A stretch of DNA of 64,000 nt from the NCBI GenBank assembly GCA_016716385.1, contig JADJWL010000004.1, positions 434,001-498,000 of the forward strand. The letters are read 5' to 3'. A model generated the notes under the pieces. It was not told the DNA's origin. It did no database searches and saw only the letters and a program-made list of their open reading frames with translations. The first letter of the stretch is position 1. Each line of letters begins with the position of its first letter. Source of the stretch: Bryobacterales bacterium (GTDB lineage: Bacteria; Acidobacteriota; Terriglobia; Bryobacterales; Bryobacteraceae). Below, piece after piece: positions 45,401-52,889 of this stretch. The position numbers were made by a program, and so were the translations under genes.

Positions 45401-46453
45401 GTCACGCTGCACCTGCTCGCCCGTGAGATGATCGGCCGGTCGAGCGTGGAGATTCCTCACATCCTGGGGACGCCGCCTCCCGCCCCGGTCGAGATCCCCG
45501 TGCTGCTCAACGACGGCGGGCAGGCTGCCTTCTCCGCCTCCGCCGATGCCCCGTGGTTGCGGACCGACGCGCTCGGTCCGACGCCCGGCCGGGTGCGCCT
45601 GGTTGCCGCCGTGGAGGGCTTACCCGAGGGCACATATGACACGGCCGTGCGGATCGTGGCGGCAACAGCTGAGAACTCGCCTTACGTTGTGGCCGTCCGC
45701 CTGCGCGTCGTGCCCCCGGCCCGGCCTGAGATCCGCATCGACGCCGTCGCGAATGGCGCGAGCTTTTTGCCTGGCGAGATCGCGCCCGGCCAGATTCTTG
45801 CGATCCAGGGAGACCGGATGGGACCGGCACAACTGGTTCCATTGGAACTCGACGCCACGGGCCGGCTTTCCACCTCGCTGGCCGGTGTCCGTGTCCTGTT
45901 CGACGGAGTTCCCGCACCGCTGCTCTATGCTTGGGAGCGGCAGATCGGCGCCATCGTCCCCTACGCTCTGGCGGAACGAACCCGGACGGAACTCGTGATC
46001 GAGCGCGACGGAGTCCGCACGGAGCCGCTTGTCTTGTCAGTGGCGCCGGCCGCGCCGGGTCTGTTCACGCAAGATGCATCCGGGCTGGGGTCTGTCTCCG
46101 CGCAGAACGCCCTTCCGGGTGGCAGGGTCGAGTTAAACACAGCCTCGACACCGGCGTCGCGGGGAGGGATCGTCGTCCTCTACGCAACTGGTGAGGGCCT
46201 GACGGAACCGGCCGCCATCGACGGTGCGCTGGCAGGCGACCCCCTGCCGCGTCCGGTGCTCCCGGTTTCCGTTCGCGTGGGGGAAGCGGAAGCCGGGATT
46301 CTCTATGCCGGGGCCGCTCCTGGACAAGTGGCAGGGCTGCTGCAGATCAACATCCGGGTCCCGCTCAGCGCTCCCGCCGGCGATGCCATCCCTGTAGTGT
46401 TGCGGGTTGGCAGCTTCCGCAGCCAGCATGGCGCGACGCTCGCCATTCGCTGA
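42419..46453 (+). CDS. giant secreted protein with DUF7948, SBBP-like repeats, Ig-like/BACON-like units and TIGR03437 end
   Basis: 1344 residues from a GTG overlapping the previous stop (GTGA); signal peptide MRIVCVMGVLLAQSLGAS. Residues about 20-210 are DUF7948 (FEPNAGQAAPGVLFVCR, LRGLYPGADLVFHI, PLTIDPVLVLGTYLG). SBBP-like propeller repeats run to about 600, then several beta-sandwich units (about 620-1100, for example VSVDPEVAESLSGGVHHGFL and PLGTHTGHVIARSSSGEI) that look like BACON or choice-of-anchor domains. The end (ANGASFLPGEIAPGQILAI, GLFTQDASGLGSVSAQNA, VVLYATGEGLTEP, VAGLLQINIRVP) is TIGR03437. Its 3' end is partly duplicated at 48.2 kb. Confidence 0.82.
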   Translation: MRIVCVMGVLLAQSLGASVPAVFEPNAGQAAPGVLFVCRLPSGTFLVENDGFTVQRPEGTPIRFRFEGSRTPAAAVIADPAPGRTIYIMAGRPQLTVFHYHRVMLRGLYPGADLVFHIRGGAVEYDWILAPGADPAVIRMRAEGAAPRLNARGGLTVADLELLRPVLYQDAPEGRRSVAGGFALRADGAVGFDAGSHDPRLPLTIDPVLVLGTYLGSRPAGSLAVDVSGNSYLAGVAPDVGAGRFATVSKVNPAGALVFTALYGPVGFARVAVAADAEGHAYLAGWTERDLPLTDPWSREGPGFVVKLDASGQPLYATRVPGRIHAVAATGAGEALVAGETAPGPSIVATPGVVGPVRRGGVDGFVLKLYARGTLAWATLLGGGDRDSVERLAVGPDGDLFADGFTTSFDFPVTAGVAQPVFVPPFRRFAVRLRPDARQWVYSTFWDGPDSAGGAPAVDAAGRMFLDDYRHPAVSWLSPDGGRITNFPGPVYPSQAAAAAGGGWFVLGRPAGPVFLTGGAVLGTVPELSVVRIGLDGQVRYASPVPQAGLAVDGSGLLHLAGSGWAGPPLPLTPGAIPPGADAHTEAFLLRLDTRRLGSRNLHLEPSSWVSRRRIRPGQPAVAVGVMRVASLDGSPLNVRFRAEPWISVTADRSVTPARVEVRAAAGDLEPGLHRGTLLIDSPEVEDSVVPFHVELEVLEPPNLIVEAAPVEWTWGLGSVPEPARIRAASSDPEIRPQVYGLAPWIRVTQESAEVFNVALGVPPGAAGVYESAVVVELPYAPESPVRVPVRLTTLIASGVTASPDSVMLSFTKGAPLPAPVTVRLTSGEPNLRLGIWPSLGLRAEPAECVVPCTVLVSVDPEVAESLSGGVHHGFLGVDRLTEPSGSVLAIPAALTVNTSAAFGINLPPGDAIFQAFRNRDYAPEFLPAIVDGPGLTFSLSTDVAWLTVGGGPGPFTAPHRFEIRLRNDPQLPLGTHTGHVIARSSSGEIRTVRVTLHLLAREMIGRSSVEIPHILGTPPPAPVEIPVLLNDGGQAAFSASADAPWLRTDALGPTPGRVRLVAAVEGLPEGTYDTAVRIVAATAENSPYVVAVRLRVVPPARPEIRIDAVANGASFLPGEIAPGQILAIQGDRMGPAQLVPLELDATGRLSTSLAGVRVLFDGVPAPLLYAWERQIGAIVPYALAERTRTELVIERDGVRTEPLVLSVAPAAPGLFTQDASGLGSVSAQNALPGGRVELNTASTPASRGGIVVLYATGEGLTEPAAIDGALAGDPLPRPVLPVSVRVGEAEAGILYAGAAPGQVAGLLQINIRVPLSAPAGDAIPVVLRVGSFRSQHGATLAIR

Positions 46454-46745
46454 TGCGGCGGCTTCATGCGTCTGCCAGAACCGCGACTGTCCGGTCGATC
46501 TCTTCCGGGCTGATGTAGAAGTGGGGCGACGGCCGGACCCACCCCTGGCGCGGCGCGGCGACAATGCCGGTGTCCTTCAGCGCTCGCACACCATCCGGCT
46601 GTCCGTCCCGGGCCTGCGCGTCGTCACGATGCCCGCGCCGCCCGCAAGCCGAAACACGGCCGGCGTCGGGACGCAGTATCACGTCCCGCGACGCCTAGCC
46701 GGCGAAGTACAGCACGTTCGTCCAGCCGAACTCCGCCTCGATCGC
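46430..46745 (-). pseudogene. decayed 3' fragment of the class V aminotransferase gene (left direct-repeat copy)
   Basis: This 366-base gap without an intact gene holds a diverged copy of 48259 to about 48730. From 46430 the two copies match exactly for 37 bases, then mostly, including the codons for PHFYISPEEIDRTVAVLADA (stop at 46464-46466). The copy has a one-base deletion in the Arg-Ala-Leu-Lys region that breaks the frame and larger deletions (about 100 and 30 bases) compared with the intact gene. It lacks a start and cannot encode a working enzyme. The last ~50 bases before the collagen-like gene are not clearly related to anything. Confidence 0.8.
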
Positions 46746-46806
46746 CACCACCCGGCCGAGCCCCGGGCATCTTCTGCCGATCGACTGTTGACCCAATGGA
46801 GGGCGC

Positions 46807-46812
46807 TATAAT
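46807..46812 (+). promoter_or_regulatory. consensus -10 (TATAAT) immediately before the collagen-like gene
   Basis: TATAAT ends seven bases before ATG 46820. A TTGACC lies only 13 bases upstream, too close for a standard -35. The -10 overlaps the region an upstream ATG (46796) would translate, which argues for the later start and a leaderless transcript. Confidence 0.4.
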
Positions 46813-46819
46813 TCCACCC

Positions 46820-48151
46820 ATGCCACTATCCCGATGTCGTGGACGGAACGTCCGTTCGAGTGCCATTTGCTCGCTCCTCTCCCTTATTTCAGTGACCCCT
46901 GCTGCCGCACAGGCTTTGGATCTGCGCGACTGGACAGCGCCTCTGTACTGGTCGCCCGTTGAAGGGCCCAGCGCCCTCAAAGGGGAGCGCACCAGTGCCA
47001 TCAGCGGACCGATGCCGCTGGTAGCAGTTACGCCCTGCCGCGTCATGGATACCCGCCCGGAATACGCCGTGCTCGGGTTCAACGGACCGTTCGGGGTGCC
47101 GGCTCTTGGAAGCGGCCAGCAGCGGGACGTGCCGGTTTTGCAGAGCAACTGCGGTATTTCCTCGAACGCTCGCGGCTATTCGTTGAACATCACGGTCGTT
47201 CCGCTCGGGCCGTTGCAGTTCCTCACCGTGTGGCCGGCAGGCTTGGCGCGCCCGAACGTCTCGACTCTGAACTCCTTTGAAGGCAGAGTCGTCGCAAACG
47301 CGGCGGTCGTCCCAGCGGGCATCAACGGTTCGATTTCCGTGTACGTGACTGAGCCCTCGCATGTGATCATCGACATTAACGGATACTACACGGACCTTTC
47401 CATGTCGGGCATTTCGGGTGCGACGGGTCCCACGGGGCCGGTAGGACCTGCGGGATTAACCGGACCGGCGGGTGCGACTGGATCTATAGGGCCTACTGGA
47501 CCCACCGGTCCGACGGGTCCCACCGGTCCGGCGGGAGCAACCGGACCGATCGGAGCGACAGGAGCAACGGGCGTTGCCGGAGCAACCGGAGCAACTGGAG
47601 CAACCGGACCGATCGGAGCGACAGGAGCAACGGGCGTGGCCGGAGCGACCGGCGCCACTGGATTTCCCGGACCGACCGGCCCGACCGGCGCCACCGGCCC
47701 GCAAGGACCGGCAGGCTTCGCCGGCGCTCTTTGGGCTTACAGCACGGATAGTGTGGATGGCGATTTCACCGCTTGGTGGTCAGTGGACTGTGGTGCCGGA
47801 CGCTATGTGATCGGGGGTGCATGCGGTCACCGCGATGCAAACAGTGCATCGAGGGACATCAGAATCAACTACATCGGGCCCAATTTCTCCGACGTGAGCG
47901 AGTTTCGGTGTTTCTTTGAGAACACCAGCGGTTCGTCCCGGGCGATTCGGTGGGGTGCTTTGTGCAGTTCGACAGCGCCGACGTATCAGACATTCGGGGC
48001 GCCCTCCGAGGTGATCACCCTTCCGTCTGCGTCTCCCGCCCCGCCCGAAGGGGTTCCCGCGGACGCGATCTACTCCGAATGGAGGAATGAGGCGGGCATT
48101 CTATTCCGGACGTGGTCCGCGCCTACTCGGAAGGAAGCCGCCACAAAGTAA
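46820..48151 (+). CDS. secreted collagen-like (Gly-X-Y repeat) protein with acidobacterial N-terminal domain
   Basis: 443 residues from ATG 46820; the signal peptide is RCRGRNVR then SSAICSLLSLISVTPAAAQA. Residues about 50-190 form a domain seen in Solibacter secreted proteins (VAVTPCRVMDTRP, FGVPALGSGQQRDVPV, YSLNITVVPLGPLQFLTVWP, VIIDINGYYTDLS). A run of 36 Gly-X-Y triplets follows (residues about 197-304), rich in GAT, GPT and GPA, which should form a collagen triple helix. A C-terminal globular domain with paired cysteines ends the protein. The frame may also start at ATG 46796. The gene lies between two diverged direct repeats. Function could be adhesion or a surface filament. Confidence 0.82.
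   Translation: MPLSRCRGRNVRSSAICSLLSLISVTPAAAQALDLRDWTAPLYWSPVEGPSALKGERTSAISGPMPLVAVTPCRVMDTRPEYAVLGFNGPFGVPALGSGQQRDVPVLQSNCGISSNARGYSLNITVVPLGPLQFLTVWPAGLARPNVSTLNSFEGRVVANAAVVPAGINGSISVYVTEPSHVIIDINGYYTDLSMSGISGATGPTGPVGPAGLTGPAGATGSIGPTGPTGPTGPTGPAGATGPIGATGATGVAGATGATGATGPIGATGATGVAGATGATGFPGPTGPTGATGPQGPAGFAGALWAYSTDSVDGDFTAWWSVDCGAGRYVIGGACGHRDANSASRDIRINYIGPNFSDVSEFRCFFENTSGSSRAIRWGALCSSTAPTYQTFGAPSEVITLPSASPAPPEGVPADAIYSEWRNEAGILFRTWSAPTRKEAATK
47408..47731 (+). repeat. collagen-type GXY coding repeat, including a 63-base tandem unit
   Basis: The repeat codes for 36 uninterrupted Gly-X-Y triplets. Inside it a 63-base unit (21 residues, GPI-GAT-GAT-GVA and on) occurs twice in tandem at 47543-47605 and 47606-47668 with few differences, which suggests recent expansion by slippage or unequal crossing over. 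Confidence 0.85.
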
Positions 48152-48199
48152 GGCCGCAGGGCCGCCGGGCGTGCGCCGCGTCCGACCGCGATCTGTTCT

Positions 48200-48292
48200 T
48201 CGGCGAGATCCGGTGCTGCTCAACGACGGCGGATAGACCGCCTTCTCCGCCACCGGCCGGCGCGACGCTCGCCATTCGCTGATGCGGCGGCT
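48200..48292 (+). pseudogene. remnant of the 3' end of the giant secreted gene (part of right direct-repeat copy)
   Basis: Bases 48205-48254 match 45491-45543 inside the giant gene (GTGCTGCTCAACGACGGCGG is shared), with small indels. Bases from 48259 match its last codons (46430-46453) followed by the intergenic bases, and then run into the intact aminotransferase. The intervening ~890 bases of the original are deleted. No open frame survives. The rest of 48152-48200 shows nothing recognisable. Confidence 0.7.
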
Positions 48293-49414
48293 TCACGCGT
48301 CTGCCAGAACTGCGACCGTCCGGTCGATCTCTTCCGGGCTGATGTAGAAGTGGGGCGACAGCCGGACCCAGTCCTGGCGCGGCGCGGCGACGATGCCGGC
48401 GTCCTTTAGCGCCCGCACCACCATCCGGCTGTCCGTGCCAGGCTTGCGGACCGTGACGATGCCCGCCCGCGTCGATTCCGTCCGCGTTCCGAGAAGCTCG
48501 TAACCTTTGGCCCGTGCGCCGTCAGCCAACTGGTCTCCCAGCGCGGCGACGGAGCCCGCGATCCTTTCGATGCCGACGCCGAGGAGAAACTCGATCGCCG
48601 CCCGCAAGCCGAAACATCCCACAGTGTTCAGCGTCCCGCATTCGTAACGGCCGGCGTCCGGACGCAGCGTCATGTCCCGCGACGCATAGTCGGCGAAGTG
48701 CAGCACGTTCGTCCAGCCGAACTCCACCGGTTCGATCGCGTCCTGCAGATCGTGGCGCACGAACAGGAATCCGCAGCCCTCGGGGCCCAGTAGCCACTTG
48801 TGGCCATCCGCCGATAGCGCTCCAATCTTCGCCCGCCGCACATCCAGCGGAAACGCGCCCAACCCCTGAATCGCGTCGACGAAGAACAGGCATCCGTGCC
48901 GCTCGCAGATCGCGCCGATCGCCTCCAGGTCTGCGCGGAAGCCGCTCAGGTACTGCACGAAACTGATTGCCAGCAGGCGCGCGCCGCGGACCGCCGTCTC
49001 GATCCGCTCCGGTGGATCGGTTACCGACAGCCACTCCACGTGCACGCCGCGCGCCTCGAGCCGCTTCCAGGGAAAGTAGTTCGCGCCGAACTCCTCTTCG
49101 AACGCCACGATCCGGTCGCCGGGCCGCCAGTCGATGCCCAGGGCCACGGTCGCGATGCCTTCGGACGTGTTCTTGACGATGGCGATCTCCGCGGGATCAG
49201 CGTTGATCAGCCGCGCCGCGGCCTTGCGTAGCCCGTGATACGCTCCCAGCCAGCGATCGTAACGGTTGCTTCCGTGATTCAGGACGTCGTCCACCAGCGC
49301 GTGCATCGCCGCGGCGGCTGGACGGCAGAGGGGCGCAACACCCGCGTGGTGCAGATAGACGCACTGCCGGGTCACCGGGAATTCGTCCCGCACTTCCCTC
49401 CACAGTTCGGACAT
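48293..49414 (-). CDS. class V aminotransferase (cysteine-desulfurase-like PLP enzyme)
   Basis: 373 residues. The PLP lysine is Lys206 in SADGHKWLLGPEG, and Asp180 in FFVDAIQGLGAFPLD would bind the pyridine nitrogen. Other fold marks are AIVKNTSEGIATVA and YECGTLNTVG near the active site. Class V enzymes include cysteine desulfurases, kynureninases and isopenicillin-N epimerase-like proteins; the typical active-site Cys loop of desulfurases is not evident, so the reaction is open. The ATG overlaps the stop of pgm (ATGA), making it the last gene of a long operon. A broken copy of its 3' end lies at 46.4 kb. Confidence 0.88.
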   Translation of the reverse strand: MSELWREVRDEFPVTRQCVYLHHAGVAPLCRPAAAAMHALVDDVLNHGSNRYDRWLGAYHGLRKAAARLINADPAEIAIVKNTSEGIATVALGIDWRPGDRIVAFEEEFGANYFPWKRLEARGVHVEWLSVTDPPERIETAVRGARLLAISFVQYLSGFRADLEAIGAICERHGCLFFVDAIQGLGAFPLDVRRAKIGALSADGHKWLLGPEGCGFLFVRHDLQDAIEPVEFGWTNVLHFADYASRDMTLRPDAGRYECGTLNTVGCFGLRAAIEFLLGVGIERIAGSVAALGDQLADGARAKGYELLGTRTESTRAGIVTVRKPGTDSRMVVRALKDAGIVAAPRQDWVRLSPHFYISPEEIDRTVAVLADA

Positions 49415-51051
49415 CAGAGCGCTGCCGCCACGATCGCCTGCGCCTCCTTGACGATGCGTCCCAGATGCTCTTCGCTCGAGAAGCTCTCCGCGTACAGCTT
49501 GTAGATGTTCTCCGTGCCGGACGGGCGCGCGGCGAACCAGCCGTTGTTCGTTGTTACCTTGAGCCCGCCGATGGCCGCGCCATTGCCGGGCGCCGCCGTC
49601 AGCCGCGCGGTGATCGCGTCACCCGCCAGCGTGGCGGCAGTCACGTTCTCCGGCGAGAGTTGTTTCAGCTTCGACTTCTGCTCCGGCGTGGCGGGACTGT
49701 CGATGCGCGTATAAAACGGCTGGCCGAACTCGGCGGTCAGTTCCGCGTAGTGCTCGCCGGGATCCTTGCCCGTCACGGCCGTGATCTCCGCCGCCAGCAA
49801 GCCGAGGAGCAACCCATCCTTGTCCGTTGTCCACACCGCTCCGTCGCGCCGCAGGAAACTCGCGCCGGCGCTTTCCTCGCCGCCGAAGCAGAACGACCCG
49901 TCGTGCAGACCCGGCGCAAACCACTTGAACCCGACCGGAACTTCACAAAGCGTCCGGCCCAGCGACGCCACCACGCGGTCGATCAGCGCGCTCGACACGA
50001 GCGTCTTGCCTACTTGCGACTCCTCGCGCCACAACGGCCGGTGGGTCAGCAGGTAGCGAATCGCTACAGCGAGATAGGCATTCGGATTCACCAGCCCTCC
50101 CGATCGCGTGACGATGCCGTGCCGGTCCGCGTCCGGATCAGAGCCAAAGGCGATGTCGAACGAATCCTTCAGCTTCACCAGGCCGGCCATCGCGTACGGG
50201 CTCGAGCAATCCATGCGGATCTTGCCGTCGTGGTCGAGCGTCATGAACCCGAACGACGGATCGACGCGCGGATTCACCACCGTCAGATTCAGCTTGTACC
50301 GCTCGGCGATCGGCTCCCAGTACGCCGCCGACGCCCCGCCCAGCGGATCGACGCCGATCTTCAAGCCCGACGCGGCGATCGCGTCGAAATCGATCGCATC
50401 CGCAAGCTGTGCGATGTACCGCCCGCGGAAATCCGCCTCGCGGACGCTGGGTGCCCGGCGCGCCTGTTCGTAGGGCATGCGGCGCACGCCGCCATTGCCG
50501 GAGCGCAGCAGTTCATTCGCCCGCTTCTCAATCCAGCCGGTGACCTCCGTATCGGCGGGACCTCCCTCCGGCGGGTTGTATTTGAACCCGCCGTCCTGCG
50601 GTGGATTGTGCGACGGCGTGATGACGATGCCATCGGCCAGGCCGTCGACGCGGCCGGTATTCCACGAGAGAATGGCGCGCGAGATCGCCGGAGTCGGCGT
50701 GTCTCCGCCGCCCACCTGCATCTGCACCTCGACGCCGTTCGCCGTCAGGACTTCCAGTGCGGTCCGTTCCGCGGCCGTTGAGAGCGCGTGCGTGTCCTTG
50801 CCCATCAGCACCGGACCGGTAATGCCCTGCGCCCGCCTGTATTCGCAGATCGCCTGGGTCGTGGCCAGAATGTGCGCCTCGGTGAACGTGCTGTCGAGCG
50901 ATGTGCCGCGGTGCCCGCTCGTCCCGAAGCTCACGAGTTCCAGGGGATTCGTGGGGTCCGGCGTGTTCTCGTAGTAGGCGCGCTCCAGGGCAGCGAGATC
51001 GATCAGGAAGTCTGCGGGGGCTGGCTGTCCGGCGAGCGGATGCAGTGGCAT
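49414..51051 (-). CDS. pgm: phosphoglucomutase (alpha-D-glucose phosphate-specific)
   Basis: 545 residues. It interconverts glucose 1-phosphate and glucose 6-phosphate. Signatures are FGTSGHRGTS (42-51), the phosphoserine loop TPSHNPPQDGG with Ser147, the Mg2+ loop SDPDADRHG at about 300, the sugar-binding FGGEESAG and the phosphate-binding RPSGTENIYKLYAES near the end. Length and motif order match the bacterial alpha-PGM family. It starts ten bases after the stop of the glycosidase-like gene and overlaps the aminotransferase start by one base pattern ATGA, so it belongs to the Mnh operon tail. Links glycogen or glycoside turnover to glycolysis. Confidence 0.95.
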   Translation of the reverse strand: MPLHPLAGQPAPADFLIDLAALERAYYENTPDPTNPLELVSFGTSGHRGTSLDSTFTEAHILATTQAICEYRRAQGITGPVLMGKDTHALSTAAERTALEVLTANGVEVQMQVGGGDTPTPAISRAILSWNTGRVDGLADGIVITPSHNPPQDGGFKYNPPEGGPADTEVTGWIEKRANELLRSGNGGVRRMPYEQARRAPSVREADFRGRYIAQLADAIDFDAIAASGLKIGVDPLGGASAAYWEPIAERYKLNLTVVNPRVDPSFGFMTLDHDGKIRMDCSSPYAMAGLVKLKDSFDIAFGSDPDADRHGIVTRSGGLVNPNAYLAVAIRYLLTHRPLWREESQVGKTLVSSALIDRVVASLGRTLCEVPVGFKWFAPGLHDGSFCFGGEESAGASFLRRDGAVWTTDKDGLLLGLLAAEITAVTGKDPGEHYAELTAEFGQPFYTRIDSPATPEQKSKLKQLSPENVTAATLAGDAITARLTAAPGNGAAIGGLKVTTNNGWFAARPSGTENIYKLYAESFSSEEHLGRIVKEAQAIVAAAL

Positions 51052-51060
51052 CCCTTTATG

Positions 51061-52509
51061 CTAGCCAATGAACCGGAACGAATACACGTCGGCGTCCTTC
51101 AGGACGAAGCGCAAGCGCACCGCCGTTCCCGCGGCGCGGCTCACGTCCGAACCCTGGCTCCAGACGACGGTGCGCGCGATCTCGTCGCCGATGATCTCGC
51201 GGCAATCTCCGGCGGCAAATCCCGGCAGGGGCTTGCCGGCGGTATCGGTCAATTCGACGCGCACGCCGCCGGCGGCGGACGTCGCGTAGTTGATCTCCAG
51301 TTGCTTTCCCGAAAACACAACCGGCTTGGTGACGACATCGCCGCCCCCGTAGCCCGCACCCACCGACGCGAAGCCGTCGATCCGCAGTGTGTAGCGCCGC
51401 AGATAGCCGGTCGGCTGCCCGTAGTTCTTCTGCACGTACAGCGAAAGCTCGGTCTCGCTCGTCGGGACTACGTTGCGCACGGGATAGTTGGTGCGCGACG
51501 TCCAGTTGTCGTAGCCGATCCCGGGCCGCACGAACCCCTCGAGAAAATCGCGGTGGCAGACGATTCCGGCGCGCGTCGTGAGCAGCACCGCATCGGAGAT
51601 GTCGTTCAGGTAGCGCTCTTCTACGTTCACGCCCTTCTGCTGCTCCGGTGTGAGCGCCGGACGGTTCGGGAAGAAGCGAGCCGCGATGCCGAGGTACAGG
51701 CTGGGCGCGCGGTAGTAGGGCGCAATCTGGTTCGTATAGAGTTGCTCGGGAGGGGCTGGTTCGCCGTGGTGCCGGAAGTCGAGATCGAGCGGCGGCGCCC
51801 AGTTCAGGAAGTCGGGCGACGTCGTACGCGCGATCCAGCGGTAGCGTTCGCCGCCGACCATCCGGAAAGAGCGGAAGTAGCAGACATACTGGTTTTCGTT
51901 GGCTGACCAGAAGGCGATGTTCAGCGAATCGAAGCCGGCGCCCTGCCGCCAGGGAACGACGGCTTCGTCGCGCATCCGGCGCCACCGGTAGCCGTCCGGC
52001 GACGCATAAGCCATCAGGCCGCCGCGCCCCGTGCCGGCCAGCGCCTTCCACCGTTCGGACGCTGGCACGCCCTCGCGTTCGTCGATGAACGGAGCGAAGT
52101 TGTGCGAGCAGGGCGGTTGCTCCGCCAGTACGACGTTGGGCTTGCCGGGGTAGAGATCGAGCCGCGGGCGCTCCCAGTGGATGCCGTCCGCCGACTCGGC
52201 GACGCAGGTGACCTCGTGCTGATTGCGATTGCGGTCGCCCGCCGGGTTGCCCCGGTAGTAGAGCCGCAGCCGGTCGCGCGCGGGCACAACAGTCGCGTAG
52301 GCGCTGTAGATGCCCTCCCACGGGGCGTCGAAGCGGAATACGGGCCCGGCGTCGCGCGGCGCATGAAGGCGGTGCGTGCCGGTGAGCCGGTCGATCAGGA
52401 AGCGGTCGGCGAAGAGTTGGCGCTCCGTGCCGATCGGAATTGCATTCTGCGCGGGCGCCTGAACGGCCGCTGAGGCCGCAGTCAGGCCTACCCACTCGCG
52501 TCGCGTCAT
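51061..52509 (-). CDS. exported glycosidase-like protein (five-bladed propeller, GH32/GH43-like)
   Basis: 482 residues with a short arginine leader (MTRREWVGLTAASAAVQA), Tat- or Sec-type. The text is typical of the acidobacterial/planctomycete hypothetical glycosidase group: FADRFLIDRLTGTHRLHAPR, YSAYATVVPARDRLRLYYRG, TCVAESADGIHWERP, MAYASPDGYRWRRM. Asp/Glu residues at the blade starts could be catalytic, but no family signature is decisive. A second frame on the same strand (51056-52495) is also open throughout, but its composition is arginine- and alanine-rich and makes no protein sense. Its ATG overlaps the mnhG stop by four bases, coupling it to the antiporter operon. Confidence 0.75.
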   Translation of the reverse strand: MTRREWVGLTAASAAVQAPAQNAIPIGTERQLFADRFLIDRLTGTHRLHAPRDAGPVFRFDAPWEGIYSAYATVVPARDRLRLYYRGNPAGDRNRNQHEVTCVAESADGIHWERPRLDLYPGKPNVVLAEQPPCSHNFAPFIDEREGVPASERWKALAGTGRGGLMAYASPDGYRWRRMRDEAVVPWRQGAGFDSLNIAFWSANENQYVCYFRSFRMVGGERYRWIARTTSPDFLNWAPPLDLDFRHHGEPAPPEQLYTNQIAPYYRAPSLYLGIAARFFPNRPALTPEQQKGVNVEERYLNDISDAVLLTTRAGIVCHRDFLEGFVRPGIGYDNWTSRTNYPVRNVVPTSETELSLYVQKNYGQPTGYLRRYTLRIDGFASVGAGYGGGDVVTKPVVFSGKQLEINYATSAAGGVRVELTDTAGKPLPGFAAGDCREIIGDEIARTVVWSQGSDVSRAAGTAVRLRFVLKDADVYSFRFIG

Positions 52510-52889
52510 TCCCGCAGGGTATCGCGATTCAGATGGCTCGGGCTATGCAGGATGTGGCTATCCGGATCGTACATGCCCTTCAACTCGTCGCGGACGGAAT
52601 GCTCCCACAGTTTGACTCCGGCGAAATACGCCGCGCGTGCGATCACGTGCGCCGCCACCGGAGCCGTGAGCAGGACAAGGCCGCCGATCAGCAGCGCGCG
52701 CAGCGTCACCAGAAGGTCGGCGAAATAGAGCGTTGCGGCAAACGCAAGCAGTCCTGAGCCAAGGATCGCCGGCTTCGTCGCGGTGTGCATGCGGGTGTAA
52801 ATGTCCGGCATGCGCAACAGCCCCACCGCGCCAAGCAGCATGAGGACGCCTCCTGTCAGCAGGCTGACGGCAATGACCCACTCCTTCAT
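52506..52889 (-). CDS. mnhG: Na+/H+ antiporter (Mrp/Mnh) subunit G
   Basis: 127 residues with three membrane helices (about 5-25, 42-62, 66-90). LLMLLGAVGLLRMPDIYTRMH is the characteristic MnhG opening. It is a small subunit needed for assembly of the seven-part Mrp antiporter in the inner membrane. The soluble tail (HSVRDELKGMYDPDSH) is longer than in many homologues. It overlaps mnhF by four bases and the glycosidase-like gene by four bases. Confidence 0.93.
   Translation of the reverse strand: MKEWVIAVSLLTGGVLMLLGAVGLLRMPDIYTRMHTATKPAILGSGLLAFAATLYFADLLVTLRALLIGGLVLLTAPVAAHVIARAAYFAGVKLWEHSVRDELKGMYDPDSHILHSPSHLNRDTLRE

Noticed and set aside
46788..46812. TTGACC and TATAAT as a full promoter for the collagen-like gene
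   Set aside because: The spacing is only 13 bases. I keep the TATAAT as a -10 candidate but not the -35.
46796..46819. Upstream ATG at 46796 as the start of the collagen-like protein
   Set aside because: It would place the TATAAT inside the coding region and add a non-signal-like segment before the arginine-rich signal peptide start.
47408..47731. Regular short repeats as a CRISPR array or minisatellite
   Set aside because: The repeat stays in frame as Gly-X-Y triplets within a gene with a signal peptide and flanking domains; there are no spacers.
51056..52495. A second long open frame (about 479 codons) on the same strand as the glycosidase-like gene
   Set aside because: It has no domain-like segments, is dominated by Arg, Ala and Pro, and is a frame-shifted reading of the supported gene, a common effect at high GC.
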